Source: Herbaspirillum sp. LeCh32-8
GTDB lineage: Bacteria > Pseudomonadota > Gammaproteobacteria > Burkholderiales > Burkholderiaceae_D
Length of the DNA stretch: 64,000 nt
Direction of reading: 5' to 3'
NCBI RefSeq assembly: GCF_017814915.1
Contig: NZ_JAGIPZ010000003.1
Span: forward strand, 124,001-188,000
Shown here: in pieces, positions 17,505 to 25,913 of the stretch
How positions within the stretch are numbered: the stretch's first letter is position 1
How the letters are laid out: each line of letters starts with the position of its first letter
Program-made: the position numbers and the translations under genes
The notes under the pieces: model-generated
Databases searched by the model: none
What the model was told of the DNA's origin: nothing
Seen by the model: only the letters and a program-made list of their open reading frames with translations

Positions 17505-18434
17505 ATGGCATCCATCGACTACCTGCTGGGCGTGGACGGCGGCGGCACCAAGACCCTGGTGCGCCTGACGCGCGCCGAACGCCGCGCGCAAGTGCTGGCG
17601 CAGGCATCGGGCCCCGGCTCGGCGCTGCGCAACGGCGCCGGCCCCGCCTGGGACATCATCGGCGCCGCCATCGGCCAGGCCTTTTCCAATGCCGGCCTGA
17701 CGCTGCCGCCGGTATCGCAGCTGGCGGTAGGCATCGGCATTGCCGGCTACAACGTGGAGCAGTGGGCGGCCGACTTTCGCGCCGGCGCGCCGGCCTTCGG
17801 CGCGCTGGAGATCGCCAACGACGGCGTGGCCACCTTGCTGGGCGCGCACGACGGCCGCCCGGGCGCGGTGATCGCGGTGGGCACCGGCACCATCGGCATC
17901 GCGGTGGACGGCGCAGGCCGGCAACGCGTGGTGGACGGCTGGGGCTTTCCCACCGGCGACGACGGCAGCGGCGCCTGGATGGGCATGCGCGCCGTGCACC
18001 ATGCGCAGCAGGCGCTGGATGGACGTTCGACGCGCGGCCCGATGACCGACGCCGTGCTCGCGCTGTGCCGCGAAGAGGTCGCCAAGGACAAGCAGGACGA
18101 ACGCGAGGCGCTGCTGGACTGGCTGGCGCTGGCCGACCAGGCCGCCTTCGCGCGGCTGGCGCGCCCGGTGGTGGCGCACGCGGCGGACGACACCGCCGCG
18201 CGCTCCATCCTGCAGGGCGCCGCCGCCGAGCTGACGCTGATGGCCGACGCGCTTGATCCCACGCAGCGCCTGCCGTTGGCCTTGTCCGGCGGACTGGCCG
18301 CAGCGCTGCAGCCTTATCTCGATACGCGGCTGCGCCAGCGCATCGTCCCGGCGCGCGCCGACGCCGCCGACGGCGCGCTGCTGCTGGCGCAACGCGCCAT
18401 GAATTCTTTGAGCACCCGGGAAACGACACCATGA
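17505..18434 (+). CDS. nagK: N-acetylglucosamine kinase, BadF/BadG/BcrA/BcrD ATPase fold
   Basis: A 309-residue actin-fold kinase opening MASIDYLLGVDGGGTKTLVRL, the phosphate-1 loop of the BadF/BadG family. Later landmarks are AVGTGTIGIAVD (phosphate-2) and GWGFPTGDDGSGAWMG, typical of NagK-type GlcNAc kinases. It would phosphorylate cytoplasmic N-acetylglucosamine to GlcNAc-6-phosphate, the step needed when uptake is by an ABC transporter rather than a PTS. It overlaps nagA by four bases (ATGA), so translation is coupled. Glucosamine kinase activity is the main alternative. I chose the ATG at 17505; earlier in-frame starts lie inside the ATPase gene. Confidence 0.82.
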   Translation: MASIDYLLGVDGGGTKTLVRLTRAERRAQVLAQASGPGSALRNGAGPAWDIIGAAIGQAFSNAGLTLPPVSQLAVGIGIAGYNVEQWAADFRAGAPAFGALEIANDGVATLLGAHDGRPGAVIAVGTGTIGIAVDGAGRQRVVDGWGFPTGDDGSGAWMGMRAVHHAQQALDGRSTRGPMTDAVLALCREEVAKDKQDEREALLDWLALADQAAFARLARPVVAHAADDTAARSILQGAAAELTLMADALDPTQRLPLALSGGLAAALQPYLDTRLRQRIVPARADAADGALLLAQRAMNSLSTRETTP

Positions 18435-19558
18435 ACACCATCAACAACATCCATGGCAACGTGCTGACGCCGCAGGGCTGGGTCAGCGGCGACATCATCT
18501 TCGACGAGCGCATCCGCTCCATCGAAGGCCGTCCGCTGCGACGCGAGCCGCGCATCATCGACGAGGGCGACTACATCCTGCCCGGCTTCATCGACCTGCA
18601 CGTGCATGGCGGCGGCGGGCGCGACGTGATGGAAGGCGGCGACGCGGTCGACGCGCTGACGCGCCTGCACGCGCGCCACGGCACCACCAGCCTGCTGGCC
18701 ACCACCATGACCGCGCCGCTGGACGAGCTGGAGCGCGCATTGACAGCCGTCGGCGCGGCCTGCCGCGAACGCGCGCGAGGCCACGCGCGCATCCTCGGCG
18801 TGCACCTGGAAGGACCGTACATCAACCGCGGCAAGCTGGGCGCGCAGCCCGACTTCGCCATCGAGGCGTCGCTGGAGCAGGTCGACTATCTCAACAGCCT
18901 GGCGCCGTTAAAGCTGATCACCATCGCGCCGGAGGTGGACGGCCACCTGAAGCTGGTCTGCAAGCTGGCCAACCGCGGCCTGAAGGTGCAGATCGGCCAC
19001 ACGCTGGGCAGCTACGATGACGGCGTGGCGGCGCTGGCGCACGGCGCCTCCGGCTTCACCCATCTGTTCAACGCCATGAGCGGCTTTCACCATCGCGAAC
19101 CCGGCATGGCCGGTGCGGCGCTGGCGCATGCGAAATACGCCGAGCTGATCCCCGACCTGCTGCACGTGCACCCCGGCGCCATCCGCACCGCGCTGCGCGC
19201 CATCCCGCGCCTGTATTGCGTGACCGACTCCACCGCTGCGGCCGGCATGCCCGACGGCGATTATTCGCTGGGCCGCCAGGTGGTGCACAAATGCGCCGGC
19301 GGCGTACGCCTGGCCGACGGCACGCTGGCCGGCAGCACGCTGACCATGGACCAGGCGCTGCGCAACCTGGTGTCGCTGGGACTGGACGTGGCCGAAGCCT
19401 CGCTGCGCACCTCGACCTACGCCGCCGACTACCTCGGCCTGGCCGATCGCGGCCGCCTCAACGCCGGCTGCCATGCCGACATCATCGTGATGGACAGGCA
19501 ATTCGCCATCAAGGCCGTTTATGTGGAAGGAGAGAAGATTGACCTCAGCAATGCCTAA
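18431..19558 (+). CDS. nagA: N-acetylglucosamine-6-phosphate deacetylase
   Basis: A 375-residue amidohydrolase. Metal and catalytic motifs of NagA are present: DLHVHGGGGRDVMEG (HxH), GVHLEGPYINRGKLGA with the metal-binding glutamate, IGHTLGSYDDG, THLFNAMSGFHHREPG, and VTDSTAAAGMPDG with the catalytic aspartate. It converts GlcNAc-6-phosphate to glucosamine-6-phosphate and acetate in the cytoplasm. Its start overlaps the kinase stop, and its stop overlaps the deaminase start, so the three enzymes form a tightly coupled catabolic block. Confidence 0.93.
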   Translation: MNTINNIHGNVLTPQGWVSGDIIFDERIRSIEGRPLRREPRIIDEGDYILPGFIDLHVHGGGGRDVMEGGDAVDALTRLHARHGTTSLLATTMTAPLDELERALTAVGAACRERARGHARILGVHLEGPYINRGKLGAQPDFAIEASLEQVDYLNSLAPLKLITIAPEVDGHLKLVCKLANRGLKVQIGHTLGSYDDGVAALAHGASGFTHLFNAMSGFHHREPGMAGAALAHAKYAELIPDLLHVHPGAIRTALRAIPRLYCVTDSTAAAGMPDGDYSLGRQVVHKCAGGVRLADGTLAGSTLTMDQALRNLVSLGLDVAEASLRTSTYAADYLGLADRGRLNAGCHADIIVMDRQFAIKAVYVEGEKIDLSNA

Positions 19559-20579
19559 CGAGTCGCAGATGCTCAAGGAGGCGCGCTCGGCCGCCGAACA
19601 CGTGGCCATGCAACTCATGCGCGAACGCGACCGCTATGCCGAGCTCGGCCGTCGCCTGCGTGCCGCGCCGCCTTCGGGCATCGTCACCGTGGCGCGCGGC
19701 AGCTCGGATCACGCCGCCGGCTACTGCGCTTACCTGACCATGGCGCGCCTGGGCCATATCGTGGCCTCGTTGCCGATGTCGCTGGTGACACTGAACCGCG
19801 CGCCGCTGATTGCAAAGAACGCGCTGGCGATTGCCATCTCGCAGTCGGGCCAGAGCCCGGACGTGGTGGAGCCGATTCGCTATTTCCGCGAGGGCGGCGC
19901 CACCACGGTGGCGCTGGTCAACAACGTCGACTCGCCGCTGGCGCGCGCGGCCGAATGGAGCATCCCGCTGCACGCCGGGGTGGAATCGAGCGTGGCCGCT
20001 ACCAAGAGCTTCATCGCCAGCCTGGTGGCCGGCGCCTTGTTCACCGGCCATTGGCAGGACGACGCCGCCTTCCTGCAGGCGCTGGAACGCCTGCCCGACG
20101 CGCTGCGCAGCGCCGCCGAATGCAACTGGTCAACGGCGGTGGAAGCGCTCTACGGCAGCGACCGCATCATGGTGGTGGGACGCGGCATCGGCTTTCCGCT
20201 GGCGCTGGAGGCCGCGCTCAAATGCAAGGAAACCTGCGCCATCCAGGCCGAAGCCTTCAGCGGCGCCGAGATCAAGCACGGCCCGATGGCGCTGATCGAC
20301 GACGGCTACCCGCTGCTGATGTTCGCCACCCGCGGCCCCAGCCAGGCCGGCATGGTGCAGCTGGCCGACGAGATGCGCCATCGCGGCGCCAAGGTCTTGC
20401 TGGCGGCCCCGGCCGACATCCCGCAGCGCGACTTGACGCTGCCGGTCGCGGCCACACCGGACTTGGATCCCATCGTCGCCATCCAGGCCTTCTACGTGAT
20501 GGCCGCGCAGCTTTCCGCCGCGCGCGGACTGGACGCCGACAAGCCGCGCCACCTCAACAAGGTGACGCGCACCAACTAG
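19551..20579 (+). CDS. Glucosamine-6-phosphate deaminase NagB-II (double SIS domain)
   Basis: A 342-residue protein with two SIS domains: the first around VTVARGSSDHAAGYCAYL and AISQSGQSPDVVEPIRYF, the second around IMVVGRGIGFPLALEAALK followed by EAFSGAEIKHGPMALID. It resembles the isomerase half of GlmS without the glutaminase domain, which is the NagB-II type that deaminates glucosamine-6-phosphate to fructose-6-phosphate and ammonia. The last gene of the operon. The ATG at 19551 overlaps nagA by eight bases. A TTG at 19539 is well placed behind GGAGAGAAGA and may be the real start, adding four residues. Confidence 0.88.
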   Translation: MPNESQMLKEARSAAEHVAMQLMRERDRYAELGRRLRAAPPSGIVTVARGSSDHAAGYCAYLTMARLGHIVASLPMSLVTLNRAPLIAKNALAIAISQSGQSPDVVEPIRYFREGGATTVALVNNVDSPLARAAEWSIPLHAGVESSVAATKSFIASLVAGALFTGHWQDDAAFLQALERLPDALRSAAECNWSTAVEALYGSDRIMVVGRGIGFPLALEAALKCKETCAIQAEAFSGAEIKHGPMALIDDGYPLLMFATRGPSQAGMVQLADEMRHRGAKVLLAAPADIPQRDLTLPVAATPDLDPIVAIQAFYVMAAQLSAARGLDADKPRHLNKVTRTN

Positions 20580-20586
20580 CGCTCCG

Positions 20587-21003
20587 CTAGGCGGAGACGT
20601 AAGCCATGGTGGCCTGCATCAGGGCCACCACCTTGCTGCTGTCGCCGGAGAACGCCAGCACCTCGCCGCTGCACACCGCCAGCGACCTGCCCGCGTTCTG
20701 CACGCGCCCGAGCGCAACAAAGCGCTCGCCGACGGCCGGCCGCACGAAGTTCACCTTGAACTCCACCGTCACCACCTCGCACCCCGCCGGCGCCTTCGTC
20801 AGCGCAGCGTAGCCGCAGGCGTTGTCGAGGATGGTGGTGGTCGCCCCGGCGTGGTGGAAGCCCTGCTGCTGCGACAGATGCCGTGAAAACGGCAGCTCGA
20901 TCTGCACCTCTCCCTCGGCCACTGACAACAAGCGCGCGCCCAGTGTCGTCATCAATCCCTGGGCGGCGAAACTGTCGGCGATGCGTTGCGAGATGTTGTT
21001 CAT
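20587..21003 (-). CDS. PaaI-family hotdog-fold thioesterase
   Basis: A 138-residue single hotdog domain. The active-site helix region is QQGFHHAGATTTILDNACGYAA, with the conserved HHAG and aspartate of PaaI/YdiI-type acyl-CoA thioesterases. The next strand is VVTVEFKVNFVRPAVGERF. It probably hydrolyses acyl- or aryl-CoA esters; the substrate is unknown. ATG at 21003 has AAGGAG upstream. It converges on the nag operon with only seven bases between stops. A short hairpin CTCCGC-TAG-GCGGAG (20582-20596) spans that junction. Confidence 0.87.
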   Translation of the reverse strand: MNNISQRIADSFAAQGLMTTLGARLLSVAEGEVQIELPFSRHLSQQQGFHHAGATTTILDNACGYAALTKAPAGCEVVTVEFKVNFVRPAVGERFVALGRVQNAGRSLAVCSGEVLAFSGDSSKVVALMQATMAYVSA

Positions 21004-21129
21004 GTTGGTGTCTCCTTGTTTATTTTTGATGGTGTGGTCGGCATCTTCTCATGGTGGCGAAGCGGACGCATTGACATGTCCGGCGCGACGCTGATGCCGC
21101 GTCGGATGCAGCTCATGAAGCGCGGCGAA

Positions 21130-21161
21130 CGACACTGGATCCCGGCCTGCGCCGGGATGAC
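21130..21161 (+). repeat. REP-like dispersed palindrome, copy 3
   Basis: CGACACTGGA followed by core TCCCGGCCTGCGCCGGGA and TGACC. It is preceded by GCGCGGCGAA, also shared by the copy at 21831. Translating it gives the familiar spurious peptide RHWIPACAGMT. Confidence 0.85.
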
Positions 21162-21247
21162 CGGTTAATTGGGACGGCGAGGCTGTGGTTCGATGTGGGA
21201 GATGCGACGGTTGGCGTGCTGATCGCTCTTCATTAACGTGCAACGAA

Positions 21248-21279
21248 CGACACTGGGTTCCTGCTTTCGCAGGAACGAC
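21248..21279 (+). repeat. REP-like dispersed palindrome, copy 4 (variant stem)
   Basis: CGACACTGGG followed by core TTCCTGCTTTCGCAGGAA and CGAC. Both stem sides differ from the main type in a compensating way (CCCGGC/GCCGGG to TCCTGC/GCAGGA). Confidence 0.85.
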
Positions 21280-21534
21280 GGATTACAGAAGATAGCGAGC
21301 CGATGCATCGAAGCCGCAGGCGAGCAGCAAGCAAACGAGGCCGAAGGCGAGGATGAGCCGAGGCGATGCCGCAGGCGAGGCGGATGGCATTTCCCCTTGT
21401 GGGCCAGCCGGCGGAGTGCGGTGAAAAATGGATCAGCAAGGCAACCGGAGCGCAGCGACTTTGCCTTGCCCATTTTTCAGCGCGCTGCGCCGGGAACCCC
21501 GCAGGGGCTGGCACTTAGGGGCCGCCTTCTTTTG

Positions 21535-21566
21535 CTTACTTTTCTTGGCGGAGCAAGAAAAGTGAG
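21535..21566. repeat. Inverted repeat CTTACTTTTCTTG / CAAGAAAAGTGAG
   Basis: Thirteen-bp arms with a single G-T wobble, loop GCGGAG. Sequences of this type recur in intergenic DNA of other GC-rich proteobacteria; its role is unknown. It could terminate transcription weakly in either direction. Confidence 0.6.
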
Positions 21567-21704
21567 CGGCTGCCGGGCCGCCCCCGGCGCTCCGTTTCGA
21601 CCGGAGAAAGAAAGACGTGAAACCAGTACATCTGCATGCAGCAAGACCAGACTGCCCAACACGCCCAACACGCCCAACAACAAGCCCCCATGAAGCGCGA
21701 CAAA

Positions 21705-21736
21705 CGACACTGGGTTCCTGCTTTCGCAGGGACGAC
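21705..21736 (+). repeat. REP-like dispersed palindrome, copy 5 (variant stem)
   Basis: CGACACTGGG, core TTCCTGCTTTCGCAGGGA, then CGAC. Same orientation as copies 3, 4 and 6. Preceded by GCGCGACAAA, a degenerate form of the shared left flank. Confidence 0.85.
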
Positions 21737-21830
21737 GGATTAAATTGAATGGAGAGTCTGTGCGTGCTGCTACTGATGAAACTTGACGCAGCTTGAGTGA
21801 TGGAAATTAGCGCCGCAAAAGCGCGGCGAA

Positions 21831-21862
21831 CGACGCTGGATCCCGGCCTGCGCCGGGATGAC
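21831..21862 (+). repeat. REP-like dispersed palindrome, copy 6
   Basis: CGACGCTGGA, core TCCCGGCCTGCGCCGGGA, then TGAC. Shares the GCGCGGCGAA left flank with copy 3. Confidence 0.85.
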
Positions 21863-21905
21863 GGATTAAATAGGACAAAGAAAAGCTGACCGGCACCAAA
21901 GCAAA

Positions 21906-22268
21906 CTACCCCTCCACCCTCTCCTGCCCAAACTTGATCAAATTCCCATCCGGATCCAGCACGTAAAGCTCATCCATCCCCCAGCCGGTGCGCACCACCT
22001 CCCCCAAGCCCGGCAAGCGCGGCTTCAACTCCGCATAGACCGCCGCCACATCCGGCACCCGCAGATAGCAAGACGTGTTCTCGGCAATGCGCCGGTCGTC
22101 GCACGCCCAGAAATGGATCTCGGTCTCGCCGCGCACCGCGATGCCATAGCCGTGGCCGTCGAAGCCGTGCACCGTGAACCCCAGCACCGACTCGTAGAAC
22201 GCCAGCGTGCGCGCCATGTCCAGCGAGGCCAGCACCGGCACGGATTTGCCAAAAGATGTTTTGTCCAC
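21906..22268 (-). CDS. VOC-family (glyoxalase/bleomycin-resistance-like) protein
   Basis: A 120-residue protein with two VOC half-modules: VPVLASLDMARTLAFYESVLGFTV and ELYVLDPDGNLIKFGQE, the usual ends of a glyoxalase/bleomycin-resistance fold. Residues HFWACDDRRIAENTSCYLRV resemble drug-binding bleomycin-resistance relatives. Function is undetermined: sequestration or metal-dependent chemistry on a small molecule. The start is a GTG at 22268 preceded by GGGAGACGCT. It lies 22 bp downstream of a second VOC gene on the same strand, so they are probably co-transcribed. Confidence 0.82.
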   Translation of the reverse strand: MDKTSFGKSVPVLASLDMARTLAFYESVLGFTVHGFDGHGYGIAVRGETEIHFWACDDRRIAENTSCYLRVPDVAAVYAELKPRLPGLGEVVRTGWGMDELYVLDPDGNLIKFGQERVEG

Positions 22269-22289
22269 AGCGTCTCCCGTTGTCTGATA

Positions 22290-22676
22290 TCAACCGTGCT
22301 CGGCGGGCCGGCGATAGGCCCGGCTCGAAATCGCCACCGAATTGCCGTCCGGGTCCTTGGCGTTGGCAAAGCAATAGCCGTTGGCCTGGTGGGTGCTGCC
22401 GAACGCCAGTCCCTGCTGCGCGCACTGCGCCTTGAATGCCTCCACGTCCGGCACGCTGAACATCAGCTTGACGACGGCCTGCCCCTGGCGAACGCTCTTG
22501 GCGGCCTGGTGGATCAGCAGCTGGGCGCCCGATTGCGGCGAGTTCAGCTCGATCAGGCCTTCCACCATCTCGCCGCTGGTTTCGAAACCGAAATGCCGGC
22601 GATAGAAGTCGGCGCTGGCGGCGGGGTCCCTGGCGTACAGGAGAATGGTGTTGAGCAAGGGCGTTTGTGACGTCAT
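22290..22676 (-). CDS. VOC-family protein
   Basis: A 128-residue single VOC domain: LNTILLYARDPAASADFYRRHFGF at the N-terminus and CFANAKDPDGNSVAISSRAY near the C-terminus. Between them is LIELNSPQSGAQLLIHQ. It is only distantly similar to its downstream VOC neighbour, so the pair may have arisen independently. Substrate unknown. The ATG at 22676 begins the family-like part; the frame is open 42 codons upstream but that stretch looks non-coding. Confidence 0.8.
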   Translation of the reverse strand: MTSQTPLLNTILLYARDPAASADFYRRHFGFETSGEMVEGLIELNSPQSGAQLLIHQAAKSVRQGQAVVKLMFSVPDVEAFKAQCAQQGLAFGSTHQANGYCFANAKDPDGNSVAISSRAYRRPAEHG

Positions 22677-23341
22677 GGCGGTAGGCGGGTCGGCAGTGAG
22701 ACGAGTTGCGGTCGCCGTGACTCTAGCAAGGAAGTCTATTTTTTTCAGCGCTATTTGCATGCGCTGCAGACCCACGGCTGTGCCGGCGATGCCACATGTC
22801 ATACCAAGGTGTTACGACATCTTATCTCCATCGATGGTAAAATCCGGCCTGCGCAGTGTCATCGCGCCCCGCTCCAGCGCCAGCGATAAGGCGCACGTCG
22901 GGACAAGAAAAAATGCCGGCCGCAAAGGCTGGATGAGATTTCGGAGACGAGTTGATTAACTCTGAAATTCCGGCACATGGTTACCATCCATCACCCAGAC
23001 AGCGGCCGCTCCACACGCGCCGTGCACGCCACCGCAGACCCGCGGCCGGCGTTTCCTCCAGTCGACATCGTCAACTCCCCGCCGGCTCGCGCCGCGCGCG
23101 GCAGCGGTCTTGCCTTCGCCTTGCGCGGCGGCGCGGCCCGACGCTGCATCTGCGACAGCGCTTAGGCGCTTCCCTGACGTGATCACCGTCGCCACCGGTC
23201 GCTCCTGACCGGCGGCGGTCCTTTGCGCACGCCTTGCGGCCTGCGCCGGGGACAGGCGTTTGCCGGATTTCTCCGCCCCTGCGCCGCCATCTTCCCGGAT
23301 GGCGCGCCGGTTGTTTTTCCACCAACAACACTCCGCTCACC
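22677..23341. other. Upstream region of the gluconate-type dehydrogenase operon
   Basis: 665 bp without a credible gene. It contains the palindrome CCATCGATGG (22828-22837), a nested hairpin at 22938-22968 (ATTTC...GAAAT outside, GAGTT-GATT-AACTC inside), ATGGT-T-ACCAT at 22977-22987, and a strong GC-rich hairpin at 23185-23219 with loop GCTCCT. These could be promoter and leader-RNA structures of the dehydrogenase operon. None matches an element I can name. Confidence 0.5.
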
Positions 23342-24058
23342 ATGTCGAAAACCAAGTTCAGCCCGTCGCGTCGCGCCGTCCTCGCGGCCACCGCGGCGGC
23401 CGTTCCCATCGTCTCGATCCCGATGTTCAAGCAAGCCCAGGCCGAAGGCCTTGAAGGCATCGAACTGCAGCACTACAAACCGGTGTTCTTCAGCGACGCC
23501 GAATGGATCTTCATCCTGGCCGCCTGCGACCGCCTGATTCCGGCCGAAGGCCGCGGCCCCGGCGCGCTGGAAACCAACGTGCCGGTGTTCATCGACCAGC
23601 AGCTCAAGGGCGGCCTGGGCAATGACATCTATCAGCAAGGCCCGCACCCGGCCAATCCGGCGCCCACACTGGGCTTCCAGATCCCGCACACGCCGCAGGA
23701 TCTGTATCGCACCGGCATCAAACTGGCCCAGGAGGCCAGCCGGCAGCAATACGGCAAACCCTTCGACCAGCTCGACGCCAAGGACAAGGACGCACTACTG
23801 ACCGGCCTGCAGAAAAACACCGTGGACTTCGCCGCGCTGGGCGTGGACACCATGAAGGCTTCGCAATTCTTCGGCCAGCTGCTGGGCGACACCAAGAACG
23901 GCTACCTGGCCGACCCCATGTACGGCGGCAACAAGGACATGAAGGCCTGGGTCGCGATCGGCTTCCCCGGCGCCCGCGCGGCGTACACCGAGTGGGTCGA
24001 CCAGCACAACGTGAAGTACCCGCTGGGTCCGGTCAGCCTGTCGGGCAAGCGCGCCTGA
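23342..24058 (+). CDS. Gluconate 2-dehydrogenase gamma-subunit family protein (Tat-exported)
   Basis: A 238-residue protein with a twin-arginine type signal (SPSRRAVLAATAAAVPIVSIPMF). The mature part contains WIFILAACDRLIPAEGRGPGALE and the GYLADPMYGGNKDMKAWVAIGFPGAR segment typical of gluconate dehydrogenase subunit 3. In these enzymes the small subunit is exported by Tat and carries the flavoprotein with it. First gene of a three-gene operon with the FAD subunit and triheme cytochrome. The ATG at 23342 follows a long open upstream frame that is not family-like. Confidence 0.9.
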   Translation: MSKTKFSPSRRAVLAATAAAVPIVSIPMFKQAQAEGLEGIELQHYKPVFFSDAEWIFILAACDRLIPAEGRGPGALETNVPVFIDQQLKGGLGNDIYQQGPHPANPAPTLGFQIPHTPQDLYRTGIKLAQEASRQQYGKPFDQLDAKDKDALLTGLQKNTVDFAALGVDTMKASQFFGQLLGDTKNGYLADPMYGGNKDMKAWVAIGFPGARAAYTEWVDQHNVKYPLGPVSLSGKRA

Positions 24059-24130
24059 GCGCCGCTGCCTGCCCTGCATTGACACCGAATGTGAATGCGC
24101 CTCGCGCGCCAATCAACGAATAGCTTACGT

Positions 24131-25903
24131 ATGCCAAACATCACCAACGACGAAGTCGACGTCGTCATCGTCGGCCTTGGATGGGCCGGTTCCATCATGG
24201 CCATCGAACTGGCCCAGGCCGGCCTGAAGGTTCGCGCGCTGGAGCGCGGCCCGGAACGCCCGCCCGAGGATTTCGCCTATCCCAAGCCGGCCGACCAGTA
24301 CGCCCACGCGACCCGCAACAAGGTCTTTGCCACCCCGCGCGACGCCGCCCTGACGGTGCGCTACAACACCGCGCAGCAGGCGCTGCCGACCCGCAAGTGG
24401 GGCGCCTTCGCGCCCGGCACCGGCGTGGGCGGCTCGGGCCTGCACTGGACCGGCGTGCTGATCCGTCCGACGCCCACCGACATCAAGCTCAAGACCTACG
24501 CCGACCAGGCCTACAAGCACAGCAACCTCGATCCCGAGATGCGCATCAAGGACTTCCCCTTCACCTGGAACGAGATCGAGCCGCACTACGACATGTTCGA
24601 CAAGATCTGCGGCCTGTCGGGCAACACCGGCAACCTGAAGGGCAAGATCCAGCCGGGCGGCGATCCGTTCGAAGGTCCGCGCTCCAATCCGTATCCGCTG
24701 CCGGCGCTGCATGACACCTACAACAGCAGCCTGTTCGCCGACGTCGCCAGGAAGATGGGTTACCACCCCTTCCCCAATCCGTCGGCCAACGTCTCGACCG
24801 CATGGACCAACCCCTACGGCGCGCAGATCGCCCCCTGCAACTACTGCGGCTTCTGCAGCAAGTACCCGTGCCTGAACTACTCCAAGGCCTCGCCGCAGAC
24901 CACTATCCTGGACGTGGTCAAGCGCATGCCGAACTTCGACTACAAGGTCAACGCGATGGTGATTCGAGTCGACCTGCATGCCGACAAGAAGACCGCCAAG
25001 GGCGTCACCTACATCGACGAGAACCAGAAGGAAGTGTTCCAGCCGGCCAAGATCGTGATCCTGTCCAGCTTCCAGTTCGCCAACGTGCGCCTGATGCTGC
25101 TCTCGGGCATCGGCAAGCCGTATGACCCGGTGACCGAAACCGGCACCATCGGCCGCAACTACGCCTTCCTGTCCAACGGCGGCGCCACGCTGTTCTTCAA
25201 GGACAAGCACTTCAACTCGTTCGCCACCGCCGGCGCCACCGGCGAAATGTTCAACGACATCTCGCCGGGCAACTTCAACGACGGCATCAAGCTGGGCTTC
25301 ATCGGCGGCGCCAAGATCCACAGCTCGCAGGCATCCGGCGCGCCGATCGGCACCGCGCTGCCGCCGGGCACGCCGAGCTGGGGCCAGGGCTGGAAGGAAG
25401 GCATGGTGGACTGGTACGACCGCTCGATGAAGGTCAGCATCACCACCACCTGCATGTCCTACCGCGGCCATTTCCTGGACCTCGATCCGAAGTACAAGGA
25501 TCCGTGGGGCCAGCCGCTGCTGCGCATGACCTTCGACTGGCGCCAGAACGAGCTCAAGCTGCAACGCTACCTGCGCGACATCGTGCTCAACATCTCCAAG
25601 GAGCTCAAGCCGGACTTCATGTCGGAAAGCTTCCTGGCGCTGGACTCGCACTGGGACATCACCAAGTACGTCTCCACCCACAACGTGGGCGGCGCGATCA
25701 TGGGCGATTCGCCGCGCGACTCGGCGTTGAACAAGTACCTGCAGTCCTGGGATGTGCATAACGTGTTCGTCCCGGGCGGCAATGCCTTCCCGCAGAACTT
25801 CCAGGCCAACCCGACCGCCACCATCGGCGCCATCACGCTGATGGCCGCCGAGGCGATCAAGACGCAGTACCTGAAGAACCCCGGCCCGCTGGTCAAGGTG
25901 TGA
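24131..25903 (+). CDS. GMC-type flavoprotein subunit of membrane gluconate (polyol/sugar acid) dehydrogenase
   Basis: A 590-residue flavoprotein. The FAD-binding dinucleotide motif is VVIVGLGWAGSIMAIEL near residue 10, followed by a second GMC element GTGVGGSGLHWTGVLIRP. A cysteine cluster CNYCGFCSKYPC sits at about residues 236-247, resembling the Fe-S ligand region reported for FAD-dependent glucose dehydrogenases. The C-terminal GMC signature includes HNVGGAIMGDSP and the active-site NAFPQNFQANPTATIGA. It oxidises a sugar or sugar acid in the periplasm and passes electrons to the cytochrome subunit encoded next. Gluconate is the best-known substrate of this subunit set, but sorbitol, 2-ketogluconate or glucose cannot be excluded. 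It has no signal peptide, consistent with co-export with the Tat subunit. Confidence 0.9.
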   Translation: MPNITNDEVDVVIVGLGWAGSIMAIELAQAGLKVRALERGPERPPEDFAYPKPADQYAHATRNKVFATPRDAALTVRYNTAQQALPTRKWGAFAPGTGVGGSGLHWTGVLIRPTPTDIKLKTYADQAYKHSNLDPEMRIKDFPFTWNEIEPHYDMFDKICGLSGNTGNLKGKIQPGGDPFEGPRSNPYPLPALHDTYNSSLFADVARKMGYHPFPNPSANVSTAWTNPYGAQIAPCNYCGFCSKYPCLNYSKASPQTTILDVVKRMPNFDYKVNAMVIRVDLHADKKTAKGVTYIDENQKEVFQPAKIVILSSFQFANVRLMLLSGIGKPYDPVTETGTIGRNYAFLSNGGATLFFKDKHFNSFATAGATGEMFNDISPGNFNDGIKLGFIGGAKIHSSQASGAPIGTALPPGTPSWGQGWKEGMVDWYDRSMKVSITTTCMSYRGHFLDLDPKYKDPWGQPLLRMTFDWRQNELKLQRYLRDIVLNISKELKPDFMSESFLALDSHWDITKYVSTHNVGGAIMGDSPRDSALNKYLQSWDVHNVFVPGGNAFPQNFQANPTATIGAITLMAAEAIKTQYLKNPGPLVKV

Positions 25904-25913
25904 GGCGCATAAC

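Larger units (their letters stand above)
21004..21905. other. 902-bp non-coding region rich in dispersed repeats
   Basis: No gene is supported. It holds four same-orientation REP-like palindromes (listed separately), a 13-bp-stem inverted repeat at 21535-21566, and three tandem 9-bp units (CCCAACACG type) at 21655-21681. A GC-rich stretch at 21300-21480 contains repeated GCAGGCGAG/GAGGCGA words. It separates the thioesterase gene from a downstream VOC gene on the same strand. This is the densest repeat patch in the window. Confidence 0.75.

Noticed and set aside
21062..21168. Short ORF ending in RHWIPACAGMT
   Set aside because: This peptide is the translation of a REP-like palindrome, repeated in many intergenic regions and known as a spurious annotation.
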